Positions 19,912 to 29,133 of a DNA stretch of 64,000 bases are shown here, one piece after another (the stretch's first letter is position 1; each line of letters starts with the position of its first letter). The position numbers were made by a program, and so were the translations under genes. Source of the DNA: Natronospira sp. (GTDB lineage Bacteria > Pseudomonadota > Gammaproteobacteria > Natronospirales > Natronospiraceae). The stretch lies in the NCBI GenBank assembly GCA_003558125.1, contig PWMQ01000073.1, forward strand, positions 39,697-103,696, read 5' to 3'. The notes beneath the pieces are model-generated. The model saw only the letters and a list, made by a program, of their open reading frames with translations, ran no database searches and had not been told where the DNA came from.

Positions 19912-21360
19912 ATGCTTAAACCGGCACTGCAGCTAAAGATCGGCCAGAAACTGGCCATGACCCCGCAACTGCAGCAGGCCATCCGTCTGTTGCAGCTCTC
20001 CTCCATTGAACTGGAAACCGAGATTCGCCAGGCGCTGGACAGCAACGTCATGCTGGAAAGCGAGGACAGCGATGACAGTGATGGCGCCGAAACCGGCCAG
20101 TCAGATTCCGACGCCAGCCAGGACCGGGGCGGCGACAAAACCGAGACTAGCACCGAACCCGCCGTGGAAGCCCAATACGAAGCCCCGGAGTACTACTACG
20201 CCGGTGCCACCGGTGGCGGTTGGCAGGAGGAGATCGACGAAGACCGTCGGGCGGAGAACGCCGATGGCACCTCCCTCCACGACCACCTGCTGTGGCAGCT
20301 CGACATGGCCTCTTTCAGTGATCGGGACCAGAGCATTGCCCGGGCGGTGATCGACGGGATCGACGCCACCGGCTATCTGCGAGAAACACCGGAGGACCTC
20401 CGCCAGGCCCTACGGAACAGCCTGGAGGACCTGGAGGACGACGAGATCGAGATGGTGACCCGCCGGGTTCAGTGTTTCGACCCGGCCGGCGTCGCCGCCC
20501 GTGACCTTCGCGAGTGCCTGCTGCTGCAACTGCAGGCACTGGCCCGGGAAGGGGCCGAGACCAAACTGGCGGAACAGCTGGTGCGGGAGCAACTCGACGG
20601 CGTGGGCCGGCAGCCTCTCGATCGCCTGGCCAGCCGCCTGAATTCGGATCCCGACAGTGTGCAGGAGGCGGTTCAGCTCATTCGCACGCTCAACCCTCAC
20701 CCGGGTCACCGCATTCAGCCGGAAAGCACCGAATACATCGCCCCCGATGTGGTGGTTCGAAAGCGGGAGGGCCGCTGGACGGTGGAACTGAACCAGGAGG
20801 TGACCCCCGGCATCCGGGTGAATCGTCTCTACGCCGACCTGGTGGCGAAACGCCAGGGTGGCGCCGACTCCCAGGCCATGCGCGGACAACTCCAGGAGGC
20901 CCGCTGGCTGGTGCGCAGCCTGGAGATGCGCAATGACACTCTTCTGCGGGTCGCCACGGCCATCATTGAACACCAGCAAGCCTTCATGGAACAGGGCGAG
21001 GAATACATGAAGCCCCTGGTCCTGGCCGATATTGCCGAGGCGGTGGATCTTCATGAATCCACCATTTCACGGGTGACGACCCGCAAATACATGCTCACCC
21101 CCCGGGGTGTATTCGAGTTCAAGTACTTCTTTTCGACCCAGCTTTCCCGTGAGGATGGCGGTGAGACTTCCGCCACTGCGGTCCGGGCCCGGATTCGCCG
21201 CATGGTCGGCGCCGAAGATCCGGCCAAGCCCCTGAGCGACTCCCGGCTGGCCCAGTTGCTCAAGGATGACGGCTTCCGGGTTGCTCGCCGGACCGTGGCC
21301 AAATACCGCGAAGCCCTGGGCATTCCGCCCTCTCACGAACGCAAGCGGGTCAACGCTTAG
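19912..21360 (+). CDS. rpoN: RNA polymerase sigma-54 factor RpoN
   Basis: Sigma-54 directs RNA polymerase to -24/-12 promoters and needs an AAA+ activator. The 482-residue protein shows Gln-rich region I (MTPQLQQAIRLLQLSSIELETEI), an acidic region II rich in D, S and E, and the core-binding and DNA-binding regions. The RpoN box VARRTVAKYRE lies near residues 456-466. A 119-base spacer after lptB separates it from the LPS genes and may hold its own promoter. The following hpf, ptsN, rapZ and HPr genes form the conserved rpoN neighbourhood that links nitrogen regulation with the PTS-Ntr relay. Confidence 0.97.
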   Translation: MLKPALQLKIGQKLAMTPQLQQAIRLLQLSSIELETEIRQALDSNVMLESEDSDDSDGAETGQSDSDASQDRGGDKTETSTEPAVEAQYEAPEYYYAGATGGGWQEEIDEDRRAENADGTSLHDHLLWQLDMASFSDRDQSIARAVIDGIDATGYLRETPEDLRQALRNSLEDLEDDEIEMVTRRVQCFDPAGVAARDLRECLLLQLQALAREGAETKLAEQLVREQLDGVGRQPLDRLASRLNSDPDSVQEAVQLIRTLNPHPGHRIQPESTEYIAPDVVVRKREGRWTVELNQEVTPGIRVNRLYADLVAKRQGGADSQAMRGQLQEARWLVRSLEMRNDTLLRVATAIIEHQQAFMEQGEEYMKPLVLADIAEAVDLHESTISRVTTRKYMLTPRGVFEFKYFFSTQLSREDGGETSATAVRARIRRMVGAEDPAKPLSDSRLAQLLKDDGFRVARRTVAKYREALGIPPSHERKRVNA

Positions 21361-21578
21361 GCCGGATGCGGATTGTCGCCTCCGGCCAGGGTTCCACTGG
21401 AACCTGACGCTGTAGCGCGGCAGTGACATCCCTGTTCCCGGCCACCGGGGCAGGACGCGCGAGCAAACGGCCCGTGACGATACGGTCGACGGGACGGGGA
21501 AATCTGATTGGCAATGAACGCGGGCCTGCCAAGCATTCCCCGCTTCCCCGCGGCCGCATCACGAGAGGAGTCCAGACC

Positions 21579-21929
21579 ATGCAAATGAACCTGACCGGCC
21601 ATCACGTGGACATCACCCCCTCCCTGCGCGAATACGTGGGCACCAAGATGGAGCGCCTTGAGCGCCATTTCGACCACATCACCGGCATGCACGTCATCCT
21701 GACTGTGGAACGCCTGAAGCATAAGGCGGAAGCCAAGGTGGACGTGGTGGGCAAGCCCCTGTTCGCTGACGCCAAGGAGGAGGATATGTACGCGGCCATT
21801 GACCGGCTGGTCGACAAGCTGGACAGGCAGGTCAAAAAGCACAAGGAAAAGCTCAAGGACCACCACGCCGCGCAGGTCGACAAGGCAGACCGCATGCCCC
21901 CCCATCCGGATGAATTGGGCCCGAGCTAG
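21579..21929 (+). CDS. hpf: Ribosome hibernation promoting factor
   Basis: Hpf binds the 30S subunit in the mRNA/tRNA channel and promotes inactive ribosome dimers in stationary phase. The 116-residue product has the S30AE domain (GHHVDITPSLREYVGTKMERLERHFDHITG, then KVDVVGKPLFADAKEEDMYAAIDRLVDKLDRQVKKHKEK). The length fits the short form rather than the long dimerising form. The ATG at 21579 has GAGAGGAG just upstream; longer readings from 21423 have no support. It lies in the usual place between rpoN and ptsN. Confidence 0.93.
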   Translation: MQMNLTGHHVDITPSLREYVGTKMERLERHFDHITGMHVILTVERLKHKAEAKVDVVGKPLFADAKEEDMYAAIDRLVDKLDRQVKKHKEKLKDHHAAQVDKADRMPPHPDELGPS

Positions 21930-21951
21930 GCCCGGTTTCACAGCCACCAGC

Positions 21952-21984
21952 ACCGAGGCCGGCAATGCCGCCGGCCTCGGTTTC
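21952..21984 (+). terminator. Hairpin after hpf, probable terminator or processing stem
   Basis: A perfect 12-base inverted repeat (21952-21963 with 21970-21981) with a six-base loop follows the hpf stop by 22 bases. It is GC-rich and ends in TTTC, so the U-tract is short. It may terminate or attenuate the rpoN-hpf transcript before ptsN. Confidence 0.6.
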
Positions 21985-22144
21985 GGGCCGATAAGCCCAA
22001 ACTTGAGCGCAGCACTGTGACAGGCTTGAGACGCAGACAGAGGAGGTCTAGACTGTGCGGCTTTTCCAGCCGCGCTGGTTTCATCATCCACTGTCGGTCG
22101 CGGCTCACCGAGCCCCCGGCAATACCGAATCTGGCAGTCAGACC

Positions 22145-22621
22145 ATGAAGATCAGCGAACTATTAGCACCGGAACGCATCCGGATTGCCGCCGAGGCCGG
22201 TGGCAAGAAGCGTGCGCTGGAAATCCTCAGCGAGCTGCTGGCGGACACCAGCCAGGACCTGAGCCGAAATCAGGTGTTTACCAGCATGCTCGGTCGGGAA
22301 CGACTGGGGAGTACCGCCATCGGCTCCGGCATCGCCATCCCCCATGGCCGCATTGAAGGCCTTGAAGAGAGCATCGGCGCCTTCATTCGTCTCCAGGACG
22401 CGGTGGACTTCGATGCGGCGGATGGTGCCCCAGTGGATATGCTGTTCGCACTCATCGTGCCCTCCCAATGCGCCGAGGAGCATCTCAATGCCCTCGCCGC
22501 TCTTGCCCATATGTTTTCTCACGCCGATTTCTGCGACATGCTCCGCAAGGCCGAGGGCCCAGAGGATATCTGCAAGCTGTTGCGTGGATTCGAGACCGAA
22601 GCCCAGCAATCCCCCGCCTAG
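22145..22621 (+). CDS. ptsN: PTS IIA-like nitrogen regulatory protein PtsN
   Basis: PtsN (EIIA-Ntr) is the end acceptor of a phosphate relay that controls potassium transport, nitrogen and envelope functions rather than sugar import. The 158-residue protein has the fructose-type EIIA domain with the phosphorylated His67 in GIAIPHGRIEG. I chose ATG 22145; the longer reading from 22055 runs through non-conserved sequence. RapZ, HPr and enzyme I follow, so the relay is nearly complete in one place. A gene for HPr kinase, found between ptsN and rapZ in some relatives, is absent. Confidence 0.95.
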   Translation: MKISELLAPERIRIAAEAGGKKRALEILSELLADTSQDLSRNQVFTSMLGRERLGSTAIGSGIAIPHGRIEGLEESIGAFIRLQDAVDFDAADGAPVDMLFALIVPSQCAEEHLNALAALAHMFSHADFCDMLRKAEGPEDICKLLRGFETEAQQSPA

Positions 22622-22696
22622 GACTCCCTTTCCCCTCCCCCGAGCCCCCTTTCGGTCTGTTATATTGGGTGGCCGCCCGCCATCGGAGCGAGAGGA

Positions 22697-23554
22697 ATGA
22701 AACTCACCATCGTCAGCGGACTGTCGGGTTCCGGCAAGAGTGTGGCTCTGCACATGCTCGAAGACATGGGCTATTACTGCATCGATAACCTGCCCGTGGC
22801 GGTGCTCCGCAACTTTGTCCGCGAGACCGTCGCCACCGGCGACCCGGCCTACAGCCTGATGGCGGTAGGCGTTGACGCTCGCAACCGTCCCGAGGAAGTG
22901 GAGACTCTGCCCGATCTGCTGGAGACCTTCGCCCAGGAAGGCATCCATTGTGAGCTGGTCTTCCTTGATGCTGATGAGGATGTGCTGTTGCGCCGCTACA
23001 GCGAAACCCGTCGGCGCCACCCCCTGGCCGGAGAGCAGCGGACCCTTCCCGACGCCATCCGGGAGGAACGCCGTATCCTGTCGGCGATTGCCGAGCGCGC
23101 CGATCTGGTCATCGACACCTCTCGCCTGACCGCCAATCGCCTGCGGGAACTGGTTCATGATCGTCTGGGCCGGGAAGGCAAGACCAACCTCTCTCTGATG
23201 TTCGAAAGCTTCGGATTCAAGCACGGCGTCCCCCGCGATGCGGATTTCGTCTTCGATGTGCGCTGCCTTCCCAATCCCCACTGGGAACCCGCCTTGCGCC
23301 CCCGCACCGGACGAGACCAGGAAGTGATCGAGTACCTGGAAAAGTCGGAACTGGCCACTCGCATGGTGGGAGATCTGATTGATTTTCTGGACCAGTGGCT
23401 GCCACCCTTTGAGGTGGGCAGGCGCAGTTATGTGACCGTCGCCGTGGGTTGTACCGGTGGCCAGCACCGCTCTGTCTACGTGGTGGATAAATTGGCGGCG
23501 CATTTTCGCGAGAAGTGGGGCCAGGTACTGACCCGCCACATCAGTCTGGACTGA
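22697..23554 (+). CDS. rapZ: RNase adapter protein RapZ
   Basis: RapZ binds the small RNA GlmZ and delivers it to RNase E in E. coli, setting glucosamine-6-phosphate synthase levels. The 285-residue product has an N-terminal nucleotide-binding domain with Walker A GLSGSGKS (residues 8-15). Its conserved C-terminal domain has DVRCLPNPHWEPALR, TVAVGCTGGQHRSVYVVDKLAAHF. The length matches the family. A GAGAGGA ribosome site precedes the ATG. In lineages without GlmZ the protein's target differs, so the exact RNA partner here is open. Confidence 0.95.
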   Translation: MKLTIVSGLSGSGKSVALHMLEDMGYYCIDNLPVAVLRNFVRETVATGDPAYSLMAVGVDARNRPEEVETLPDLLETFAQEGIHCELVFLDADEDVLLRRYSETRRRHPLAGEQRTLPDAIREERRILSAIAERADLVIDTSRLTANRLRELVHDRLGREGKTNLSLMFESFGFKHGVPRDADFVFDVRCLPNPHWEPALRPRTGRDQEVIEYLEKSELATRMVGDLIDFLDQWLPPFEVGRRSYVTVAVGCTGGQHRSVYVVDKLAAHFREKWGQVLTRHISLD

Positions 23555-23561
23555 ACAGAAA

Positions 23562-23852
23562 ATGAACGAACAGGCAAACCATCAGGCCGAGGCCGATGTA
23601 ACCATTTGCAACAAGCTGGGCATGCATGCCCGGGCGGCCACCCGCTTTGTCACCGAGGCGTCGCGCTTTCAATCGGATATTCGGGTACGCAAGGATCAAC
23701 GGGAAGTCAGTGGCAAGAGCATCATGGGCCTGATGATGCTCGCCGCCAGCAAGGGCACTGACATTCATATCGAGGCCAGTGGCACGGATGCGGAAGCGGC
23801 CATCGAGCACTTGCGGCAGCTTGTTGAGAACCGCTTCGACGAAGGCGAATAG
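23562..23852 (+). CDS. ptsH: HPr/NPr phosphocarrier protein
   Basis: This small carrier (96 residues) moves phosphate from enzyme I to EIIA proteins. The active-site His22 lies in NKLGMHARAATRF, and the regulatory-site serine corresponds to Ser53 in GKSIMGLMMLA. Position after rapZ and the acidic FDEGE C-terminus resemble NPr (PtsO) of E. coli. The gene is, however, followed directly by ptsI, so it may serve as the only HPr of the cell. It starts eight bases after rapZ. Confidence 0.92.
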   Translation: MNEQANHQAEADVTICNKLGMHARAATRFVTEASRFQSDIRVRKDQREVSGKSIMGLMMLAASKGTDIHIEASGTDAEAAIEHLRQLVENRFDEGE

Positions 23853-23864
23853 AGGGGACGGGAT

Positions 23865-25607
23865 TTGAGCCTATTGCTGACCGGAATCGGCGTTTCCAGG
23901 GGCATCGTCATCGGCCAGGCCCACGTGGCCGATGGCGAACCCATGGAGATTCTGGAGTACAACCTGCCTCGCGCCGAAATCGGCAGCGAGGTGGAGCGCT
24001 TTCATCAGGCACGGGAATCAGCCAAGGCTCAACTACAGAACGTTCGCAAGCAGATTCCCACCGACGCACCCGCCGAGATCGGTGCCTTCATCGATACCCA
24101 CCTGCTGATGCTCGACGACGAAGCCTTGTCCGAGGCAGTGGCAAGAATCATTCGGCAGGAGCAGTGCAATGCGGAATGGGCCCTGCAGGCTCAGCGGGAC
24201 GAGCTGGTGGCCGTTTTTGACCAGATGGAGGACCCCTACCTCCGTACCCGCAGGGATGACGTGGATCACGTGGTCAGCCGGGTCCAGCGTCTGCTGATGC
24301 GGGGAGACGATATCTGGGACGAGGAAAAATCACGGGCCGGTGCTTACCCCATCCTGGTTGCCGAGGACGTCTCCCCCGCCGACGTGGTCCTGATGCAGAG
24401 TCGAGGCATTCGGGCACTGATCACCGAGTCCGGCGGCCCCCTCTCCCACACCAGCATTCTAGCCCGAAGCCTCGGCATCCCTGCCGTTATGGGCCTCCAC
24501 CGCGCACGGCAGCTTTTGCGGGACGGCGAATCCCTGATCATTGACGGTCTAAAGGGCGCCGTATTTGCCAACCCGGGCGAACGCGAGGTGGCCTACTATC
24601 GGCACAAGCGTCGCGAATTGTTCAAGCACGTCCGGGAGCTGAAAGGCTTGCGAGGCGAACCTGCCTGCACCCTGGACGGCACTCGCATTCAGCTTCTGGC
24701 CAACATTGAGCTTCCCGAAGACCTGCGCCTGTTCCGAAAGACCGGCGGCGACGGCATCGGCCTGTATCGCACCGAGTTCCTCTACATGAATCGCCCGGAC
24801 TTTCCCGATGAGGAGGAGCAGTACCGCAGCTACCTGGAAATACTGGCTCAGGCCGACGGCATGCCGGTCACCATCCGAACCCTGGACCTGGGTGCCGACA
24901 AAAGACTGATTGGCCGTGAGACCGGGCCCGACGATGGCCATAACCCGGCGCTCGGGCTTCGTGGCATTCGCTACAGCCTGAGCGAGCCGGGCATCTTCCT
25001 CAAGCAATTGCGGGCCCTGCTACGGGCATCGGCCGATGCACCGCTGCGGATCATGTTGCCGCTGGTCGCCACAACCCAGGAAGTCCTGCAGGCCCAGCAG
25101 ATGATCGAAGTGGCCAAGCAAAGCCTGGATGCGCGCGGCCAGGATTATGACCCCGCCATCCCGGTGGGCGCCATGATCGAGGTCCCCTCTGCGGCCCTCA
25201 CGGCCCATCAGATCGCCCGCCATGTGGACTTTCTTTCCATCGGCACCAACGACCTGATCCAGTACACCCTGGCCATCGACCGGGTGGATGATCATGTCAA
25301 CTATCTCTACGACCCGGTCCATCCGTCGGTCCTCAAGCTGATCTCCAATACCCTGCAAGCCGGACGGCGTGCGGGCATTCCTGTCTCCATGTGCGGCGAA
25401 ATGGCAGGCGACCCGCAGTACACCCGGCTATTGCTGGGTCTCGGGCTACGGGAGTTTTCCATGCATCCCTCGACCCTGTTGGAGGTCAAACGGGTGATCA
25501 CTCGTACCCGCCTCGATGAACTGCGCGGCCGCACCCGAAGCTTCCTCCAGAACAGTGACCCTGCCCGTGCCCCTGACCTGTTACGACGGCTCAATGCAAC
25601 GCATTAG
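23865..25607 (+). CDS. ptsI: Phosphoenolpyruvate-protein phosphotransferase (enzyme I)
   Basis: Enzyme I takes phosphate from PEP and passes it to HPr. The 580-residue protein has the N-terminal HPr-binding and phospho-His domain, with His195 in ITESGGPLSHTSILARSLG. The C-terminal PEP-binding barrel shows GIGLYRTEFLYMNR and the catalytic Cys region IPVSMCGEMAGD. It lacks the N-terminal GAF domain of PtsP, so it is a standard EI. The start is TTG, 13 bases after HPr. No sugar EIIB/EIIC gene is nearby, which suits a regulatory relay ending in PtsN. Confidence 0.95.
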   Translation: MSLLLTGIGVSRGIVIGQAHVADGEPMEILEYNLPRAEIGSEVERFHQARESAKAQLQNVRKQIPTDAPAEIGAFIDTHLLMLDDEALSEAVARIIRQEQCNAEWALQAQRDELVAVFDQMEDPYLRTRRDDVDHVVSRVQRLLMRGDDIWDEEKSRAGAYPILVAEDVSPADVVLMQSRGIRALITESGGPLSHTSILARSLGIPAVMGLHRARQLLRDGESLIIDGLKGAVFANPGEREVAYYRHKRRELFKHVRELKGLRGEPACTLDGTRIQLLANIELPEDLRLFRKTGGDGIGLYRTEFLYMNRPDFPDEEEQYRSYLEILAQADGMPVTIRTLDLGADKRLIGRETGPDDGHNPALGLRGIRYSLSEPGIFLKQLRALLRASADAPLRIMLPLVATTQEVLQAQQMIEVAKQSLDARGQDYDPAIPVGAMIEVPSAALTAHQIARHVDFLSIGTNDLIQYTLAIDRVDDHVNYLYDPVHPSVLKLISNTLQAGRRAGIPVSMCGEMAGDPQYTRLLLGLGLREFSMHPSTLLEVKRVITRTRLDELRGRTRSFLQNSDPARAPDLLRRLNATH

Positions 25608-25711
25608 CAGCCAGCCGCCCTGCAATTCCTCACGACTACTGCTAGTATCAGTTGGCTGGGCGGCAAAATGAGCGGGCCTTGAGGCCTGTCGAGCCCAGAG
25701 GGAGCCGGAAA

Positions 25712-26407
25712 ATGATGCGCAGAATTGTTGTGATCAATCCCAAGGGTGGATGTGGCAAGACCACCATTGCCACCAACCTCGCCAGCTATTATGCCGTCGC
25801 TGGCCATCGGACCTCGATCATGGACTACGATGTCCAGGGTTCAAGCTGGCAATGGTTGCAGTTGCGGGGTCCGGACCGCCCCCATATCGATGGAGTGCGC
25901 GCTGCGGAGGCCGTACCGGGGGCTACCCGTGTCTGGCAGACCCGGCCGCCGGAAGGCACAGAACGCCTCATCGTGGATACACCTGCCGCCCTGGACTACC
26001 ACCGACTGGTGGAGGCCACCCGGGGAGCCCAGGCGATCATCATTCCGGTTTTGCCTTCGAACATCGATATTCATGCCGCCTCCCGCTGCGTCGCCGACCT
26101 GCTGATCAAGGCCCGCATCAGTCGCAGAGGCGACCGCCTGGCAGTGGTGGCAAACCGGGTAAGGCGCCACACGCGTGTCTATGCAAAACTCGAGCGCTTT
26201 CTCAATAGTCTGGAAATCCCCTTTGTAACCACGTTGCGGGATACTCAGAACTATGTTCGAGCAGTCGAACAAGGCATCGGCATCTTCGAACTAGCAACGT
26301 CGGAAACGCAGAAAGACCGGGAACAATGGCAGGCGCTTACCGACTGGATAGAATCACGGCCCGTTCACCAACTGATTCATACGCGAAACCTAAAGACAAA
26401 ACTGTAG
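25712..26407 (+). CDS. Orphan ParA-family ATPase
   Basis: This 231-residue protein belongs to the ParA/MinD ATPases, which position DNA or protein cargo by ATP-dependent binding to DNA or membrane. It begins RRIVVINPKGGCGKTTIATNLASYYA, with a deviant Walker A (KGGCGKTT). A switch region DYDVQGSSWQWL and RLIVDTPAAL (Walker B) follow. No ParB-like gene or parS-like repeat lies nearby. The switch I residue pattern DVQGSS differs from the usual DPQGNA. Two adjacent ATGs (25712, 25715) follow GGGAG. Its cargo is unknown. Confidence 0.85.
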   Translation: MMRRIVVINPKGGCGKTTIATNLASYYAVAGHRTSIMDYDVQGSSWQWLQLRGPDRPHIDGVRAAEAVPGATRVWQTRPPEGTERLIVDTPAALDYHRLVEATRGAQAIIIPVLPSNIDIHAASRCVADLLIKARISRRGDRLAVVANRVRRHTRVYAKLERFLNSLEIPFVTTLRDTQNYVRAVEQGIGIFELATSETQKDREQWQALTDWIESRPVHQLIHTRNLKTKL

Positions 26408-26446
26408 AACTCTCTCCTCGAGCCGTTTCAATAGTAATACCGGGAT

Positions 26447-26911
26447 TTAAGGGCTTTTAGCCTGGTTTACCCCCAACCAATACAAACCCAGCTGCCCCAC
26501 GGCCTCCAGAAAGGCCTCGGAATCTATGGCTTTTTGCACATAGCTGTTGGCGCCCAGGGAATATGCTTCTGCCTTGTCCCGGTCTTCCGCAGACGACGTT
26601 AGCACCACAACGGGCAGGAAACGGTAGCGTTCGCTTGCTCGCAGCTTTCGAAGCACCTCGAAACCGTCTACCCGGGGCATTTGCAGGTCTAAAAGAACCA
26701 CCACGGGAAGGGATGGGGGCGATGAAGCAGACTCACCTTCAAGGTGCAACATTTCAAGTGCTTCCACCCCGTCCCTGGCAACCCAGATCTCGTTACTAAT
26801 ACCACATTTTCGCAAGGCCCGAACGGTAAGATCTACGTCATCCTGGTTATCTTCAACCAGCATAATCGGCCCATCAGCGACTTCTGCTCGGCCCGCCATC
26901 TCACCGTTCAT
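26447..26911 (-). CDS. Stand-alone response regulator (Rcp1-like receiver)
   Basis: The 154-residue protein is a single receiver domain with no output domain. Acidic residues Glu20-Asp21 (LVEDNQDD) and the phospho-acceptor Asp75 (VVLLDLQMPRVDGFEVL) are present. VVVLTSSAEDRD supplies the Thr/Ser switch, and VQKAID the conserved Lys. This form resembles Rcp1-like regulators that partner phytochrome-type and related kinases. The ATG at 26911 has AGGAG six bases upstream and lies 11 bases inside the end of the kinase gene, so the two are almost surely partners. The downstream protein it acts on cannot be inferred. Confidence 0.9.
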   Translation of the reverse strand: MNGEMAGRAEVADGPIMLVEDNQDDVDLTVRALRKCGISNEIWVARDGVEALEMLHLEGESASSPPSLPVVVLLDLQMPRVDGFEVLRKLRASERYRFLPVVVLTSSAEDRDKAEAYSLGANSYVQKAIDSEAFLEAVGQLGLYWLGVNQAKSP

Positions 26912-29114
26912 CTTCAACTCCTGGCTGCGAACACTGATTTACTCCGAAACCAAAGCAGAAAAGAAAGCGAGCACCGCCCCCCTCATCACTCTCCGCCTGG
27001 ATCCAGCCCTGATGGCGCTCCATTACCCGTCTCACCGTGGCCAGACCAATGCCTGTACCCTCAAACTCCTGCCCGCTGTGAAGTCGCTGGAAAGGCTCGA
27101 ATATCCGATCTACATAACGCTGATCAAACCCTGCGCCATTGTCCCACAACTCGAAACAGCTCCCCCCATCATCCCTTTTTACCAGCTTCAGTTCCACCCG
27201 GGGCTGCTCTTTCCCACGAGTAAACTTCCAGGCATTTTCTATCAGGTTTTCCAATGCCATCCTGGCCAAGGCTCGGTCGGCCGATACAGCCAATCCAGGC
27301 TCCACAAACCATGCTACCTCATGTTCCGGATTATTTTCCTGTAGCTCCAGGCAAATTTCCGACGCCAGATCACTGAGGGAGATAATTTCTACACGCAGGT
27401 CTGCCTGAGAGACCCGGGCAAGACGCAGAAGATCGTCTATCAGTGCTCCCATTCGACGTGCAGCCGCCCGGATCCGCTGAAGGTAGTTTCCTGCTGCCCC
27501 ATCCAGCTGGGCTTCGAAATCCTCCTCAAGGGCCTGAGCAAAGCCGTCGATTGCCCTCAGCGGCGCCCGTAGGTCATGGGAAACCGAGTAAGAGAAAGAC
27601 TCCAGCTCACGGTTTGCCAGCTCCAGCTCGCGAGTCCGCTCGGCGACTCGCCATTCCAGGGACTCGTTCAGCCTGAGTAAAGCTTCCTCCGCGTCAGCAC
27701 GTGCACTGACGTCAACAATGAAGCTAAGAAAGGATTCGGGCTGCCCCTGGCTATCCCGAATAACCGAGGTATACCAGGCGCAGCTGAGCAATTGCCCATC
27801 GCGGGTCCAAACTCGAACCTCGTATTGTGGTCGCGTCCGGGGGTTAGATGTAATTGTTTCCAGATAACCGGACAAGCCCGGCCAATCCGGTTCATAGACA
27901 AACCGCCAATCAGACGGGTGATATCCAAGAACCTCTTCAGCCGCCCAACCAAACATGTCCTCGGCTCGAGCACTCCATCCTCTCACCCTGAAGTCCGGGT
28001 CCCACTCCACCACTGCCACAGGCGATTCTTCGACATGGAGCCTAAGGCGTTCAAGCGTTGTTCGGCGCTCTTCATCTGCCTGACGAAGATGGGCCTGCAA
28101 ATCCCGAAATTCCCGACTCATTTCGGGCCGGCTCTCCCCATCTTTCAAGCTCATCCCATAGCGAATTCGCTCGATCTGTTTCAATAAGGGCGAAACATTG
28201 CCTCGCACAAACCGTCGACTAACCCAATAGGTCAATACCGCCGTGGTCAGCAATGCTGCAAATAACAGGATAAGAGATAGCTTAAGGTAACGAGCGGCCT
28301 GCACTTGATCGTCGGTGATTGGCACGGCGGCAACGGCATATACGCTCCCCCGCTCATCAAGTGAAACTTCATATGCCACGTGGCGGCGCTCCACCCCGTC
28401 CAGGCCTTCCATTACCAGACTGATGAACCCGTCCTGCACCTGTTCACGGAGCACTTGGGCACCGTCCACTCGGTGTCCAACCCAGCGCTCTGACTCGACA
28501 TTTCGGAACAATACTCGTCCATCTTCATCCACCAATGTGAGGATATAGCTTTCCGGCAGCGCTGCCAGTGCCGGTGGGAGGATGCTTTCCACAGGGTCTA
28601 ACGCTAAAAATACTACCGCCCCTTGCTTACCCGGAATTGCTCGTGCCACATGAATCACCGGCGACTCTCTGCCAGAATCAGCAAACGGAAGCATTGCATC
28701 ACCAATGACCGTAGTACCCGCTGTCACGGCCCTACGGAAGAAGGATGCCTCACTCAAATCAGAGTCGGAATCCGCAATAAGTGCAGCACAGTCGACCGTA
28801 CCATCTGCATCAATTACCCCGGCGTTGAAAAGATAGTCGGACTCATCAACAAGACGACGATAGTCCGGCTCGCATGGGGATACCGCAGTGGCATGCTCGG
28901 CGAGCACTCTCAGTAAGCTTCGTGCATACTCGAATTGGTTACCATGAGCGCGCGCAAGTGCATCAGTAATACGCTCGGCCTGTTGCAATCCTCGCTGTCT
29001 TTCGGCCGAATAAACCATGCTGAAGTAGACGATGAAAGATAGCAGGACAGGCACGACAGCCAAGATCACCACAATGAAGAGCTGACTGGAAATCGAGAGG
29101 CTGCCCAAACGCAT
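26901..29114 (-). CDS. Membrane sensor histidine kinase with periplasmic sensor and PAS domain
   Basis: The 737-residue kinase starts at ATG 29114 (MRLGSLSISSQLF). It has a first membrane segment (about 12-33), a periplasmic double-Cache-like sensor (about 40-270), a second membrane segment (about 278-300) and a HAMP-like linker. A PAS domain (about 360-475) and a HisKA domain with phospho-acceptor His513 in SYSVSHDLRAPLRAIDGF come next. The HATPase has N, G1 and G2 boxes (ENLIENAWKFT, DNGAGFDQRY, GTGIGLATVRRVM). The kinase half matches those paired with Rcp1-type regulators. Base composition is lower in GC than neighbouring housekeeping genes. It lies 19 bases after the lipoprotein gene, so a periplasmic ligand handled by those proteins is plausible. 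Confidence 0.9.
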   Translation of the reverse strand: MRLGSLSISSQLFIVVILAVVPVLLSFIVYFSMVYSAERQRGLQQAERITDALARAHGNQFEYARSLLRVLAEHATAVSPCEPDYRRLVDESDYLFNAGVIDADGTVDCAALIADSDSDLSEASFFRRAVTAGTTVIGDAMLPFADSGRESPVIHVARAIPGKQGAVVFLALDPVESILPPALAALPESYILTLVDEDGRVLFRNVESERWVGHRVDGAQVLREQVQDGFISLVMEGLDGVERRHVAYEVSLDERGSVYAVAAVPITDDQVQAARYLKLSLILLFAALLTTAVLTYWVSRRFVRGNVSPLLKQIERIRYGMSLKDGESRPEMSREFRDLQAHLRQADEERRTTLERLRLHVEESPVAVVEWDPDFRVRGWSARAEDMFGWAAEEVLGYHPSDWRFVYEPDWPGLSGYLETITSNPRTRPQYEVRVWTRDGQLLSCAWYTSVIRDSQGQPESFLSFIVDVSARADAEEALLRLNESLEWRVAERTRELELANRELESFSYSVSHDLRAPLRAIDGFAQALEEDFEAQLDGAAGNYLQRIRAAARRMGALIDDLLRLARVSQADLRVEIISLSDLASEICLELQENNPEHEVAWFVEPGLAVSADRALARMALENLIENAWKFTRGKEQPRVELKLVKRDDGGSCFELWDNGAGFDQRYVDRIFEPFQRLHSGQEFEGTGIGLATVRRVMERHQGWIQAESDEGGGARFLFCFGFGVNQCSQPGVEDER

Positions 29115-29133
29115 GGCATCATTCTCCCCGCCA

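Noticed and set aside
22163..23539. 458-codon minus-strand reading opposite ptsN and rapZ
   Set aside because: It crosses two well-supported genes and the spacer between them and has no recognisable domain.
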